From positions 6,610,843 to 6,674,842 of the forward strand of contig OY821748.1 of assembly GCA_963682055.1 (NCBI GenBank): 64,000 nt of DNA. The letters run 5' to 3'. How positions within the stretch are numbered: position 1 is the first letter of the stretch; each line of letters begins with the position of its first letter. The notes under the pieces are model-generated. The model was not told the origin of the DNA. It worked only from the letters and a program-made list of their open reading frames with translations, and did not search any database. The stretch comes from Primula veris. Its lineage: Eukaryota > Streptophyta > Magnoliopsida > Ericales > Primulaceae. Made by a program: the position numbers and the translations under genes. Positions 46,201-59,238 of the stretch are shown here, in pieces.

Positions 46201-46896
46201 TCAATCATAAATTAGTCATTTTTTAGTCATGTCATAAACAAACAAAAGTATGTATTGTCATTTTAACATATTTCGCCTTTGTTCACGATACGTTATTCGA
46301 GTCTTAATAGAGTCTCATTCTCGTAACTCTGAGTTATGAGTTACACTCATGAATTACGGCTTGTAACTTAGAGGTACGATAATTTTCATTTTCAAAACCT
46401 TAGTTGGATCCCGTCAAATTTGTAAATCATTATGATTAATCACACTTAGAAGAAGAGTGACATTTGTAGTAGATTCATAAATCCGAGTGATGCGACATGA
46501 AAATAATACCCGTTAAACGATATTCGGTAGTAACCCGATCCGTATGCTTTTAGTGGATACCCAACGCAAATATAGTTGGGATAAGTACACAATGGTCTTT
46601 TCATTTAAATGGATATGAGAGTGATTATCCACTGAAGAAAAAAGTCCAATTAACAGAAGTCCAACACTAAAAAATCACATGAATTGACAGATGAGAGCGA
46701 CCCTTGTCAACATCCTATAAAGCACGTACCCCTGTAAATAGAGTCAAATAGCAGTACAATAGATCATTTGACTTCCAAGCAGAAAAAGAGAGATTAGTAC
46801 AAAAACTTTTCAGAGTTTATCTCACTAAAGAAGTACAGACCAATTACAAGTTAAAATAAAAAACCCGAGTAATTACACCGAGCATAAAAATACTTA
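43211..46896. other. intergenic, AT-rich, with small inverted repeats
   Basis: No gene seen. A palindromic motif, AAACCGTAGAT-TTA-ATCTACGATTT, lies at about 44550-44574, next to a second AACCGTAGATTAAATGTACG hairpin at about 44512. A pair of inverted segments at about 45690-45780 and 46320-46415, each ending at GGATCC and rich in GTAACTC/GAGTTAC, may border an old element. The 75-codon frame at 45538-45765 (-) lies across one arm and is not credible. Confidence 0.45.
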
Positions 46897-48075
46897 GGTG
46901 TTGTTTGGTAATCAAGTGCTGGCCTAAAAAGTGCTGTCTGGAAAAGTGCTGTTGAAAAGTGACTTATATAAAAAGTAATTTAGAAAAAATTAGCGTCTGG
47001 TGGAAAAGTGCTTTTGATTTTTATAAGTTTTATCTGCGTTTGTTATGTATAAGTTCGAAATGACTTAATACCACAATAATTCATATATTACGAAAAACAC
47101 ATAAAAATATACTAATAAATTCTGTATCACTTTAAAAACCAAATATTTATAAACAATTACAAAAATAAAAAAATATCGATAATATACATATTTTATCTTT
47201 CTACAAACTCAAAAAAATAGTTTTAAATTACAACAAAATAAAAAAAAAACAAAAAAATTATAAAAATCACAAAAATCACAAAAAATCATAAAAAATTATA
47301 AAAATAACAAAAAATAACAAAAAATCAAAAAAATTATAATTTTTATATTTTTATAATATTTTGTGATTTTTTTCATCTTTTATAAAAAAAATTTAATTTT
47401 TTTTAGTAATTTTTTTAAAATTTTGTGATTTTTTGTGATTTTTTCATTTTTTATAATTTTTTTTGTGATTTTTTTTATATTTTTTATATTTTTATAATAT
47501 TTTGTGATTTTTTTCATTTTTTATAATTTTACGTGATTTTTTTTGTTTTTTATAATATTTTGTGATTTTTTTAAAATTTTGTGATTTTGTGATTTTTTTT
47601 ATGATTTTTGTGATTTTTTTAAAATTTTTTGTGATTTTTATTGATTTTTTTAATAAAAATACATTTTTTTTAATTTTTACAATTTTTGTGATTTTTTTTC
47701 ATTTATTTTGAGATTTTTTGCATTTTATATAATTTTATGTGTTTTTTTTCCAATTTTTATGAAATATGTGTATGGCGTTTTGGTAAATAAAGTAAATAAT
47801 AAAAAGTGCTACCTATAGGTAATATGAAATTATGGAGGTAGATAGCAGTAATATAATTTCAAAAATAGTACCTATTGTGTATTATTTATTTTTTATTTTG
47901 ACTTTGTGAGGAAGTTTATTTTCAGAAGTGTCAAAAAACAACTTCTCCCAAATGGGCTTCTAATGCTCCAAACTTTTTGGGAAGTGGGTTGCTTTTACTT
48001 ACCAAACACTCATAATTTTGTTAGATGGACTTCTGGACCTAGGAAGTGCTTCTAATCTGTCCGCCAAACACACCC
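46897..48075. mobile_element. PIF/Harbinger-like non-autonomous element, 1.18 kb, TSD TTA
   Basis: The left end GGTGTTGTTTGGTAA and the right end read inverted (GGGTGTGTTTGGCGG) are related terminal repeats. TTA flanks both sides (46894-46896 and 48076-48078), the Tourist/Harbinger target. AAGTGCT motifs recur near both ends. The middle (47220-47760) is low complexity: AAAAATCACAAAAA units, then TTTTTGTGATTTTT units, an inverted arrangement. No transposase frame. Confidence 0.72.
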
Positions 48076-48078
48076 TTA

Positions 48079-49350
48079 ATTACATTTGTAATAAAACATT
48101 GTAATATCACCGATCAATAAATAAAGATAACATTGTCCAATTCATTATTATCAATCTTCATAATCATTACTGTTGAGAAGCATAACTTAACCGAGTAAAG
48201 TTAATACTTTATCACCGGGTCTGGAAAATAAATTTCTCAATTCAAAAGTTTGATTTTTTTATAGGAAAATTAATTAAAACGCTGGTAGATTTATTGAGCC
48301 TCAAGCCACGGCAACAAATCGGACCACTGCCACCAGCGAGATATCAATTGGCTGTGGAGATCAAACTTACATGATCGATTGAAGTAATTTGACAGGTTTC
48401 CGGGTTTTGATTTCACCTTTTTTTTTTCCTTCAATGAAGTTAAACTGTTTTTAAGGAGAATTATTTGTCTACATGTGTGTATATGCATGGTCTATGTTCT
48501 TGTGTTGATGCATTTCGCTTTCAAAATCTGTCATACTTGATTATATGATATCTAATAATTTGACACTACTTCAAATGTACTTTTTTTTTTTATATTGAAT
48601 TTCATGTATCCACCTAGAATGAAAGATTGAATACCTGTGTTTTTACTAAACAAGTTGTCTCGGTCGTAACTAATTGAATTTAACGTATCGATCGACCTAA
48701 AGATTTTTTTTTATAAAATAAGTTGGTTAAATTGTATCTTGTTGAAATTTCACAAATTTTTCCTTAGCAAGTCACGTATGACAAACTCGATGTAGAGAAG
48801 TTAATCTCTTTATTCTTTTGAGAAAACTCGTATATATATATATGAACATAAGCAAATGTTTTATACTTTTAGGGAGTTTTTTTTTTTACTGCATCTGCTT
48901 TTTCCAAATATTACTGCATCTCCTTCAATTGTATAGTATATTTTTTTCATAGTACTTTTCAATCAAATTCAATGTCTATATATAGCAACATGCCATCATC
49001 AAAGTCAATGTGGAAAATATTTCTCAAAACAGAAGCAAAGTTGGGTGGACGTGCACTGACTTTCTTATGAATTTTGATAAGTCAAAAACAATTTATAGTA
49101 CATAATCTCAATGATTACTTACACTGTTTGTGTTCCCTTTCACTATTTTTTTTGTTCTCTGACCCCTAATATATATTCAGCCAACTATACAGTTGGAGAT
49201 ATACACATAACACAATTATCATCCTTTATTATTTGAGGCAGACTTTGTGGATGCAAACTCACTTATTCAGTGCTTTATGTGAGAATTATTACCAAAAATG
49301 TTCCTTTTATAGCTGAAGGATGACTATCAAATTTTGATATACAATTATAT
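48079..49350. other. intergenic, no credible gene
   Basis: A 65-codon minus frame at 48291-48488 has no family features. Otherwise AT-rich. Confidence 0.45.
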
Positions 49351-49544
49351 CACTACAAAAAAAATACCCAAATAGCGACGGGATTAGTGACGGTATTTTT
49401 TGTTACGAGCTTATTAGCGACGGTTTTTATGACGGTTTTGTGACAATTTAGTCAATTTGCGACAGATTTGTGACAACTTTTTAAATTAGTGACAGGCTTG
49501 TGACAGCTTTTGACTATAACTAAATCAAACATTATTTTGTAGTG
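49351..49544 (+). mobile_element. CACTA-type MITE, GTGACGG family, intact copy, TSD TAT
   Basis: 194 bp from CACTACAAAA to TTTTGTAGTG, perfect 10-bp terminal inverted repeats, with TAT on both sides (49348-49350 and 49545-49547). The body repeats GCGACGG, GTGACGG and TTTGTGACA units at short spacing, the subterminal repeat style of CACTA elements. No coding frame. Confidence 0.88.
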
Positions 49545-49547
49545 TAT

Positions 49548-50805
49548 ATCATCCTTTATTATTAAAATAGGAATCAGATAATGATGTCTTAGTTTTTGTT
49601 TAGAAAAACATAGAAATATATGCATAGTGGGCATCTGATTTCTCTATATTATTCCAAATTCCAATATTAATTATTAGCAGACCTTGCCCGTTTACCCAAA
49701 GTAGAGAAATATACATTTATAGAGAAATCAGATGCATACAATTTAGCACGTGTTTGATATTCATAAAATCAAAGAGTAAATGTTAATTCTCAACTCGATA
49801 CGACAATTAATTTACAGGCTTCAAATTCAAATTTACATTTCCAGTATTATTTGTGCATATCACAAGGCACAAATAGCAAATTTTATAATGATGGTCGCTA
49901 GCACCAAAAGATAACCCATAACATCATTCGTCTTACAGACGGCACTGTTTTTTTTATGATTAATGCGGATATTTTAAACATTAAAGTCTATGGTTTGAAA
50001 TTTTGATTTGATGATAGGATATCATAGTATATGTTACGAAAATAGAGTTAAGGATTCATGTCAAAAAAAAATTATACTTAATAAAATAAACTTAATACAT
50101 TAGAAACTGCTAAATTAAGTCCAGTATTGCAATCCAGCAAATTATTTGTGGATTAGCAGCTAAAAAATAAGGACTTATGTTATCCTTTTTAAATTATTTT
50201 TCTAATCCCAGATATTGGAGCGTATAATGCGCATTTCTCAGAATTTAAGATGTGGACCTCTTCACTAAATTTTGTATATATACACGCATGAAAACTGAAA
50301 AGAAGAAAAAACCAGTCAACGACTTGGTTGGGTTCACATTTTATCCAACTGTAGAGTATATATATTAATTATTTTTTATAATATTTTTGAATGTTTTGGG
50401 TCCATCTTAGCAACAGTCCCTATAGTTTCATTATACTATAATCTTATAGTTTCCAATATTTTTTTACAATACGTTTAACTGTCAAATTTAAGGTGTCAAT
50501 GAATGAATCAAGGTTGTATATATATATTGATGGAGAAAATTGTATCAAAAGTACCCTAATCAAATGGCCCATCTCTCCTCTGCTCATTTTTTTCACCATA
50601 CATATGGAGAAAATATTATCTTACATTGTTGTCATGTGGAATCAACTGACATGCATGTATAATGTCTTGGATGTTATCCATAATAAATCAATAATTCTAA
50701 TAATGTAGATAGACTTAATCAGACTCTCAACACACTAGCTCTTAATGTAAATTTAATTTTTCATTTTCAGCCCGAAATTTAAGAGTGTGCTATTCAGCCA
50801 TATAT
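49548..50805. other. intergenic, AT-rich, no gene seen
   Basis: Nothing bounded was recognised. Confidence 0.45.
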
Positions 50806-51125
50806 TTAATATTTTTAATTAATATTTAAGTTTAGGATAGTCTCAAATAGGGTTCTATAATATTATATTTAAGTTTTTATTTTATTGAATCGTCAAATAA
50901 AATGTATTAAAATTATTAAAATTTTAAATATTTTAAATTAATATTTAAGTTTATGGTAGTTTCTACGGTTTCATAAATATTATATTTGGGGTTTTATTTT
51001 GTTGAATAGTCAAATAAAATATATTAAAATCATTAAAAATTTAAAAATTTTTAATTAATATTTAAATTTAGGGTGGTTTCAACTAGGGTTTCATAAATAT
51101 TATATTTGAGATTTTATTTTTGTTT
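50806..51125. repeat. tandem repeat, about 2.6 units of 120 bp
   Basis: AATTAATATTTAAGTTTA recurs at about 50816, 50937 and 51054, each time followed by GGTAGTTTC, GGGTTTCATAAATATTATAT and (first two copies) GTCAAATAAAATATATTAAA. Confidence 0.8.
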
Positions 51126-51419
51126 TTTTTTATGTCAAAAGAATTTTAAAAATTACATAAAAAACTGTATGGTAATAACGTTACCGAGAATAAATTGTTA
51201 TTATGTAAATTATTGTAACAATATTCTACTTCGCCCATGATATTGGCGAATCGGAAATTACTAAAACGTGTTGACTTACCTTCCAAAAATCCCTAAAATC
51301 AAACCTGTCTTCTTATTCCAAAAAAAAATGGACCATTTATTTTCAGCTGAATCTAAAAGTAGCAATTAGTAGTATAATTTTTGTCCATGTCACACAAGGC
51401 CTGTATCCTTGTGCATAGC

Positions 51420-51584
51420 CAGTGTTATAAAAAACGTCCCTAGACACAAATTATACGACACATATGCAGTATACAAAACCTAAGAAACTTAAGATATGAG
51501 GCGGGATTAAACGAATTAGGCGGTAGTCAGGTGCTAGACGGCCATTCTCTGTCTGAAGTCCGCCTTATGTCGTTTAGAACATTG
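51420..51584. mobile_element. hAT-type MITE, 165 bp
   Basis: It starts CAGTGTTATAAAA and ends TTTAGAACATTG, imperfect inverted ends. GGCGGTAGTCAGG, TAGACGGCC and GTCCGCC blocks form an internal palindrome. The flanks TGCATAGC and TGCATACT agree at six of eight bases, an eroded 8-bp duplication typical of hAT. Confidence 0.65.
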
Positions 51585-51709
51585 TGCATACTTATATGAT
51601 TGAGAATTTGAGATAGTCCACTCGCTACTGTCCCTACTACAAACGTGTACTGCTTGATATATTTTGTTCTTGCAAAATTGAGTGAGTAACCATTTAAAGT
51701 CGATTAACT

Positions 51710-51850
51710 CATTACAAAAAATATGTACAATTTGCTATAGAACTTGTGACGGTTTTTTTTGTTATAAGCTTATTAGATACGGTTTTTGTGACGGATTTGT
51801 GTCATTTAAATCATTTCTCATCGTCGATAAATTAAAAAGTAATCGACGTA
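51710..51850 (+). mobile_element. CACTA-type MITE, GTGACGG family, decayed copy
   Basis: The left part (CATTACAAAAAATA, CTTGTGACGGTTTTTTTTGT, TATAAGCTTATTAGATACGG, TTTGTGACGGATTTGTG) aligns with 49351-49470. The right end is eroded and its border uncertain. Confidence 0.62.
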
Positions 51851-54800
51851 ATAGTATAATTAAAGCAGACGTGAAAGGTAAAAATACTCTAGAAATAGTT
51901 CGATTTGGTTTTCATTTATACCTTGCTATTAGGTTAAGTCTCATATATTATTTCTCATTCCACCAAGTAAAGGATGTCAGAAAAAGACAGTCATAGAGAG
52001 ATTAGGAAGATACAGCAAACATGACTAAATAGTGGGGTACGTAAATAGAAACGTCAAAAGGTCGGCTTATAATGGAGTAGTTATTTTTGTGCCTATTTAT
52101 ATTCATTGTGTCACATTTTATGTTATGATAAGGCAAGAGACATAAGATAAACAACAAAGAATACTTATAAAACAAAAAACTATCCCCAATCTTATCATGT
52201 TATGTTAGGGATTCCAAATATCGATCTCCCGGATGATTATATATCAGTAATCGTGTATGAAATAAGTATCGTTATTATATAAATATGTGAAAAATAATAA
52301 AAAAATATAAGATGAGAATACTTAAAAAAAAATTGAGTTGTTAAAAGAGTGATAAAGAGTGCTATTTAGTTTTTCATTTTTCTATTATTGATAAGAGTAT
52401 AACATTATGATAATTAATAAAAAAAAATTTTAAGGATAATTTTGGAATAAAATGGCAGAGAGCCTCAATAGTATATGATATATACCAAACTTTTAATGTA
52501 GGATCAATGTTAATTAACCGTAACATGTTCTGTATTTTATAACCTGTGCCAATTTTTTTTATTGGAAAAGATTTAAGAGTTAGTCCTCATAATGAAAATC
52601 TTTCCAAATAAAATTTCTTAATTTTATGTGTACATATATAGTCTCGTTCTTTTACCCTTTAGTGAGTTTGCATATGCATATATGCACCATGTTTTATACG
52701 TGAGAATATTATTAAGAAAACTTGATTACTTACACTTTGTTACCATCGTTTTTATAAAATTTGGATTTGGTTAGATATCAGCATAAAGAAAATGTACATA
52801 AATATAGCTAGAAATGGTAGATAAACCATAATAGGATGCATGCCAGGATCAATCAGTGGAAAGAAAGACCCAGAATCGTACGTTCACTCTTGCAAAATGA
52901 TGGGACTGCATAGATTCTGAAATCAATGTTGAAGAAGCTCAATTACTTCTTTTTTTCCTCTATTAAATTTATTCATCTTATGATATTTCATTGGAAATTA
53001 AATATTTTTTTTTATGTACTGATCAATGATTCTCCCTCTATAATATCATCTAATAATTTCTGCACGTAATCATCTTAAACTATCGCAAATACTAGCTGGT
53101 CATTTGATAGTCGTATCGACTTCTAAAATTACAAACAAATATTATAAGTCATGCACTACTCTCGTTACAACTGACCAACGGAGTTAGGCCCCGGCTTACA
53201 TAATGGAGTATAATGCAACTTTGTGATGGACGGAAGATGTTTTACGGTTTGTGATCGATCCTTCAATCATATTCATTGCAGTAATTAAGTGCTGAGGACA
53301 ACAATTCCATGTTACTTTATACTTCCGAGAGTCGCGTCTAATTGGTTCTAAACTACGAAGTTACAAATACTAACCTTGAGCATTTTTTTTGTATGAAACA
53401 AACTCTTTTTATTTAGTACTATACTACTAGCTACTAACTATAAAGTTTATTATTGCAAACAATCTTCTAAGCACATGGAACACACTCCCTGGTTTCAAAA
53501 ATAAACTTAAAAGAGACTTGATGAATTGTTAATAATTAGTTCACTCACTACCATTTGTAGGTACGTGAAAAGATGGAGTATAAATATTGTGAACAATAAG
53601 CTGTCACAACTTATAATTTTACATGTCATTTAATGTCAACCTACTTTGCTTTCAATTATCGTAGAAGCTCTACCAATTACGGTCCAGGCAATTTAATGTT
53701 TCAGTTGAGAATCCTCAAGAACTTTTGGTGGGTGTGTAAAGAGGGTTAACTCATTCCATTTTATAATTATTGTGTTTGTGCAATTACTACAATTTATTTA
53801 TGAAAAATGTCAGATGTAATGAGTTTTGCCTCTCAATACTTTAAAAAACGTATCCACACGTAAAGGTTTAACGTGTTATAACAGTTATGTAACACCATCT
53901 TTCGTCCTAGCCAACCTAGCTATTTTACTTGAAACTTTTAAAAGAATAAAAAGAATCTTAGAAATCCTATTAGTTGTAATTCATAAATATTCACATCAAA
54001 TGGTTCCTCCCCTCATGAAACACATCAAATTTACAAACCTCATGGCCGAAGCCATCCCTTGCTCAAAATTTGGGGATTTTGTTATTTTTGTTAAATCTAT
54101 GAGAATTAAAACAATATTTTTGGTCAAATTGGGATTACTAGCGTAATATACCCACTACAAGTTGAAAATGTACGTCAAAAGGAAGAAAATAAGCATGTAG
54201 AAATTTGCTTTTGTTTTTCAACCAACTTCCCCACCATTCTTTCTTATGTAAGTTAGTGTTTGGACTTTGGAATAATCTCTTTTTGAAGGATGGAATATAT
54301 TTTAGTGTTAGCTGTTAAACTCGCACCCCCACATGTATGGCTTTGGCTCATTTTGTAACACCAACTTTCTAAACGGTGTCACTTTCATGGAGAGGATGCA
54401 TTTGTTTTTTCTAAGTTGTATCAAGTATTTTAGGTTTAATCTTTTGACAATTTGTATCCTTAGGTGGTGACTGATTTTCAAACTCTCATCTATTAAATAA
54501 CAATATTGATTGCAACAAGCAAGAAGGAATCAAGAATGTTAGGGTAGGTAGTAAGTTCTAACATTGTTCCGCTCACGAAAGCTAGGTACAAGGTCTATAG
54601 ACCATCAAGGACACGACACCGGCCCTCACGAGTCATAACTTTTATAATTGAAAATTTTAAAATGTTTGAGCATTTATTTTTATTAGAATTATTAAAAATG
54701 ATGATTTAACACCCTGTGTTTTTTCACTCACTAATCACTATAATTGATTACTATTTAAAATTCAGAAAACGCTATGAATCAATTCTGGCTTCGCGCCTTA

Positions 54801-57800
54801 TTCCTCTCCGTTCTAAAATAACTAGTTTTTTTGCATCCATGGTAATAAGTATTTCCATATGGTTTTTAGCATAGTCCAGATAAGATATGTAGGCATAGAA
54901 GGATCAGTTAAAATGTGGGTTGGGTCATTGTCCTGAGCCCATCACAAAATATCAAACATGCGCAATCATGCTTGACGAAAATATTTGAACATAATATTGT
55001 TAAATCCCGATTAAATGTGTATGGCAACTGGCAAGTTTTATTTGAACGGGAAAAAATATATACCGGACTACCGAAACTTTGATATTTTGATCATGATAGT
55101 CAAATTTGTATTTGATAATTATTCTTAAAGACGTGGTTGACCTCCCATGATAACCTTAATTTCAATAGTATTATGCATAAGCAATAGTAGCAGAGTTCTT
55201 CAAATGGTATCAAAGAGGATACTGCTCAGCAATGGCTGATACTCACCTCAAAGAGCTCACTAAGACTTGATGATCTTGAGGAAGAATGGTGAAGAAAATA
55301 TGCGTCCTTGTGTTTGACATGAGCGAGAAGGAGGCTTTTCGATTCATATTGACCCCTTGTCATGGAGACTCATGGTAACCTTGCATTCCATCACGATCAT
55401 ATGTGAGTTGAAAATCACGATCGATCATATCTTCTACATGGTTTTCACATGAACGAGAATATTGAAGACATGGAAGGGGAGTTGGGTGGAGAAATTCGGG
55501 ATGCAACCCTTCCCATTTTCATTTTAATAAATATTAGTTTGATTTTTTTTATGTATTCTAATTTAAGTATTCAAAAATTAGTGTTTCCAGCTCCTTTATG
55601 TATATAAAAAAACTCATACGAATGTACTGAAAAATTCAAAGTATTAAAAAAAGTGTTTCAGCCTCGTGTCATTTTAGATGAGAAGAGACGGTAGTAAAGT
55701 TGGTGGGGACGAGAAGAGACGGTAGTGAAGTTGGTGGCGGAGCCGCAGAGGTGGTAATAATGTTAGTGTCTGCTCAAGAAAGAAACTAGATATGAACAGT
55801 ACTCGGCGGCTACAGAATGCCCCTCCGTAAAATAAATTCGTATAAGATACAATTTTTTTGTTGAGAAAATCAACCCCATTTCACAATCGTTGTTTTGTCA
55901 CTGCTTCTGCTCATACTCATACTTTTTATATTGGGGCTTTTCAGCAGTGTCATTATTTCAATTTCATTACTGGTAGATGACCGTTTTTTCCCGTTTGATT
56001 ATCTGAGCAAAGTCGTACCTGATTAATAACAAGTTATATTTGCCAATGAGTTGTTAACAATTTTATTTGATTAGTTATCAGTCAAAGAAATGATCGTTGA
56101 ATAAATATCTTATGCGTCTTTTTCCTTTTGATTGGATCTTTGAACGAATTCTTACTCTTACGTACATACTTGCTTTTTTTTTTTATAGCCAACCAAACTA
56201 GAAAAGAAAAGATAAAAGAAACTTATATCGTCACTCAAGGAATATCCAAACATGGCAATATTATCTTAATTTTTGGAAGTTCCTTATATTTGAACTTTGA
56301 CTGACGACCATGTATTAATTATTACATGGTTTTCTTTTATTTAAGCTACCGTTTTAGAGATGTCTTGGACAAAGTATAGAAACTTGGAAAGTTAGGGGAT
56401 TTACCTTTAAACCTTTTATGTGGATTTTTTTTTTGAAAAAAGAGGTTGAATCAAATTTTTCTAAGGACTATTAGCAGAGTAGAAAAATCAATATTAGGGG
56501 CAATCTTACAACTATAAAAAAATGTACAATCAAATTAGCATAAAAGACATCCATGAACAAGAGGAGAAACCATGTCTTTTTGTTACTGTAAGATATCATT
56601 TCTAGTATTTGTATTTTTTTTTTTGTAAAACAATAATCACAAGACTTGAATTCTGATCCAAGTTGGGTACACAAACCTGGCGTCAGCTAATTCTCTAAAA
56701 AACTTTCAATATAATTATTTATTTAATTTAACATACTGTATGGCATTTTTTTTTTATTACGAGGACCCCGATTGCCTCAATCCTTGACTAAAAGATGATG
56801 ATCAGTCGAAAGAGAGCCACTCAATACTTTTCTAATTTAATTATTCTCATCGTTATGGATCATACACAATTATATACATCTGTGATATATTGGTATTCAT
56901 TATATTTGCCTTCCCTTTTTGGATTTAATGTATAGAATTATTTATACAAGAAATATCTTATCAAATACTCCAATATTGATAGTATGGGAACCAAAAATAC
57001 ATGTTAGTTATTCCAAACTAGACTCCTTTGGTTGCCGGACTTATAGTGTTCCAATCATATGGTCATTGCATTGATTGTATTTAGCTTTTTTGATTTTCAT
57101 ACCGGGGAAACTTAGTGTAGATTATCGGGAATCACAACACCTCTCATTTGATGAAAAATGCTTTTTTTTTCTTTCATGCATATTAATATATCTTGTTAAA
57201 ATTAATAATTTGTCATATTTCATATATTTTTTTACTCAGTGCCCTCGCCTTTACATCTGCATATAGAGATAGGAATCTTTGAGAAAGGGTGGGCAAAACG
57301 TTATATGACTTTGTAGTTCGTAGCAAATCATATCGCACAAGTATCCAATGATCTTTGAAATGCGACCGTGTCCTTCTATGTATGTTTTTATAAACCACTC
57401 TATCCATTTTAAATTGTAAGTTTATATATGTTTTCATATGTTATTTTAGTCGTCTACTTTCCCTAAGCTCAAACAACTATGTAGGAAAATTTACATATTT
57501 GTACATATCACATTAAGTTTATTAAAATATGTGCGAAAAAAATGAAAGGGAAAATTATAAAGTAAATACAAAATTAAGGTAATCATGATGACTGTTTAAA
57601 TTGATAAATCCCCTTGGAATTGAGTTATAAATAAATTGTGGGTGACACCAATTACCATTGTAGCACGACGCCTAGAGGAATAAAATAATGAGGATACGAA
57701 CTTTTAGTTCAGGACCACATGAACTTGATTTCCATTCTCGAATTTTTTATATCGTTTTTCGAATCCGTTTCTCATTTTTTATTTTTTTATTTCATTTTTA

Positions 57801-58771
57801 GTTTCTTAATCACTTCCCCTATCATTTCTTATACCTACAATTTTGTTCACAACTCGATCTATCTAAAACAAAATAGCATTTCTAAACTTAGAAACATAAT
57901 GTACCTCAAAAGGCAAATACATATTGTAACGCTTTGAAAGTTAAGATTAACTGTTGCTGTTACAACTGAAATTATAAGCACTTAAAAAACTTCCTCTCCT
58001 TGTAACCAGGGGACGTAGAAATTCACACTTCATACCAACTAAACAATTTATTATTTTCTATAACAAATAATCCTAGGTACTGTACATTATTTCAAAAAAA
58101 AATCCTTGCATTAGAATTGCCAGCGATTGCTCATGAAAATAAGTCCTGGACTATATTACTGAACGAAAAAATTATACATTTAGCAGAGCCATATTTATTT
58201 GGGCAGTTGGATTACAACATTGACATGTAAGGGACCTTTAGATAAAATAATCACGAAACAAAGATAAAAATAAATATACCAATTACCTACTCCAAAGATC
58301 ACCAATAATTCATTGGGCTTAGCTAGATTTTTCCATTCATCGTTTCTGAATCCCATGATTCATGAACACAGTAATTAATGGAAATGGAAAATACAAGGTG
58401 TCAGTATATATTTCAAATTTCACTATACAATATTCACCATTAGGTAGTCAAATTATTCCTTCTCCACATGATCATGATCATAAAAAACAAAAAACAAAAC
58501 CTAATTATACTAGTGTACAAAAAGGGTTCAAAACCCCCAATAAAAACCATCACAACACCTATCAAGAAACACAAATGGCAAACCCGCTGTTAAAGCTCTC
58601 GCTATCAGCGGATCCGGCCACTTTTGACCTAATATAGACAAAAGATTTCAAGGGGCTGCTTCCATAACTCGAACTCATGACTTCTAGATCACATAACACC
58701 AACTTTACTATCAAGTCAAGGTTCGCCCTCTATCAAGAAACACGCATACTACAACAAAATAAAAAAAAAAG
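51851..58771. other. long gene-poor AT-rich stretch
   Basis: Nearly 7 kb with only chance open frames (the longest, 53826-54146 +, 106 codons, has no recognisable features). A 38-bp segment, GACGAGAAGAGACGGTAGT followed by GAAGTTGGTGG, is duplicated in tandem at about 55676-55736. No RNA gene was recognised. Confidence 0.45.
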
Positions 58772-59080
58772 CTAAGAATTAATCAAGCTACGTCCTAACC
58801 CTACGAAACACGGTTCGTAACAAAACGGCGCAGCCGGATGAGTCCACTTCTTGAAAACCGCCTTATTAGTCATGGGTTTCATTTCTTGCTCAGGGACCTT
58901 ATTATTGCATGGCTTTACTATCTCAGCCGTTAAATGATCGTTTTTTGTAGGGGAAACCAAGGGTGACAATAAGGGTATAGCTACTTTCCAGTCAGACTGT
59001 GTTATTTTTATCGAAGCCGGTGCGCGACGCTGTAACCGGCTCGGTTGTGTTGGGAGCTTTTTTTGTGTCTTCTCAGCCAT
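58772..59080 (-). CDS. small plant-specific protein with a HPAAPFCYEP motif
   Basis: A 102-residue frame starts at an ATG at 59080. The N-terminus is basic (KTQKKLPTQPSRLQRRAPAS), the middle has W-x-VAIPLLSPLVSP at about residues 31-43, and the C-terminal part has FKKWTHPAAPFCYEP at about 76-90. I recognise this arrangement from unnamed plant proteins of similar size, but know no function. No signal peptide, membrane segment or intron is seen. Its composition (Pro, Lys, Trp and Cys in a conserved-looking order) differs from the chance frames around it. It is an isolated gene with no neighbour within 10 kb. Confidence 0.75.
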   Translation of the reverse strand: MAEKTQKKLPTQPSRLQRRAPASIKITQSDWKVAIPLLSPLVSPTKNDHLTAEIVKPCNNKVPEQEMKPMTNKAVFKKWTHPAAPFCYEPCFVGLGRSLINS

Positions 59081-59228
59081 TTTTATTGAGATTTTTTACG
59101 TGTAATAAGAGATGTATATATATATGTTTGTGTGAGTGTGTATATTATATAATTAGAGAGATAGAATTGAGAGATGTATATAGGTGTATATGTAGGTTAA
59201 ATATAGAGTTATAGGGGTGTAATATGCT

Positions 59229-59238
59229 ATATATATAT
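59229..59238 (-). promoter_or_regulatory. possible TATA box of the small gene
   Basis: A TATATATATA run about 150 bp upstream of the ATG at 59080, beside a CT run on the minus strand. Confidence 0.4.

Noticed and set aside
47220..47760. CRISPR-like or coding interpretation of the TTTTTGTGATTTTT units
   Set aside because: Unit spacing is irregular, there are no unique spacers, and the host is a plant; it is low-complexity DNA in a transposon.
53826..54146. 106-codon plus-strand frame
   Set aside because: No domain, low-complexity Lys/Ile composition typical of AT-rich DNA, and no splice or promoter context.
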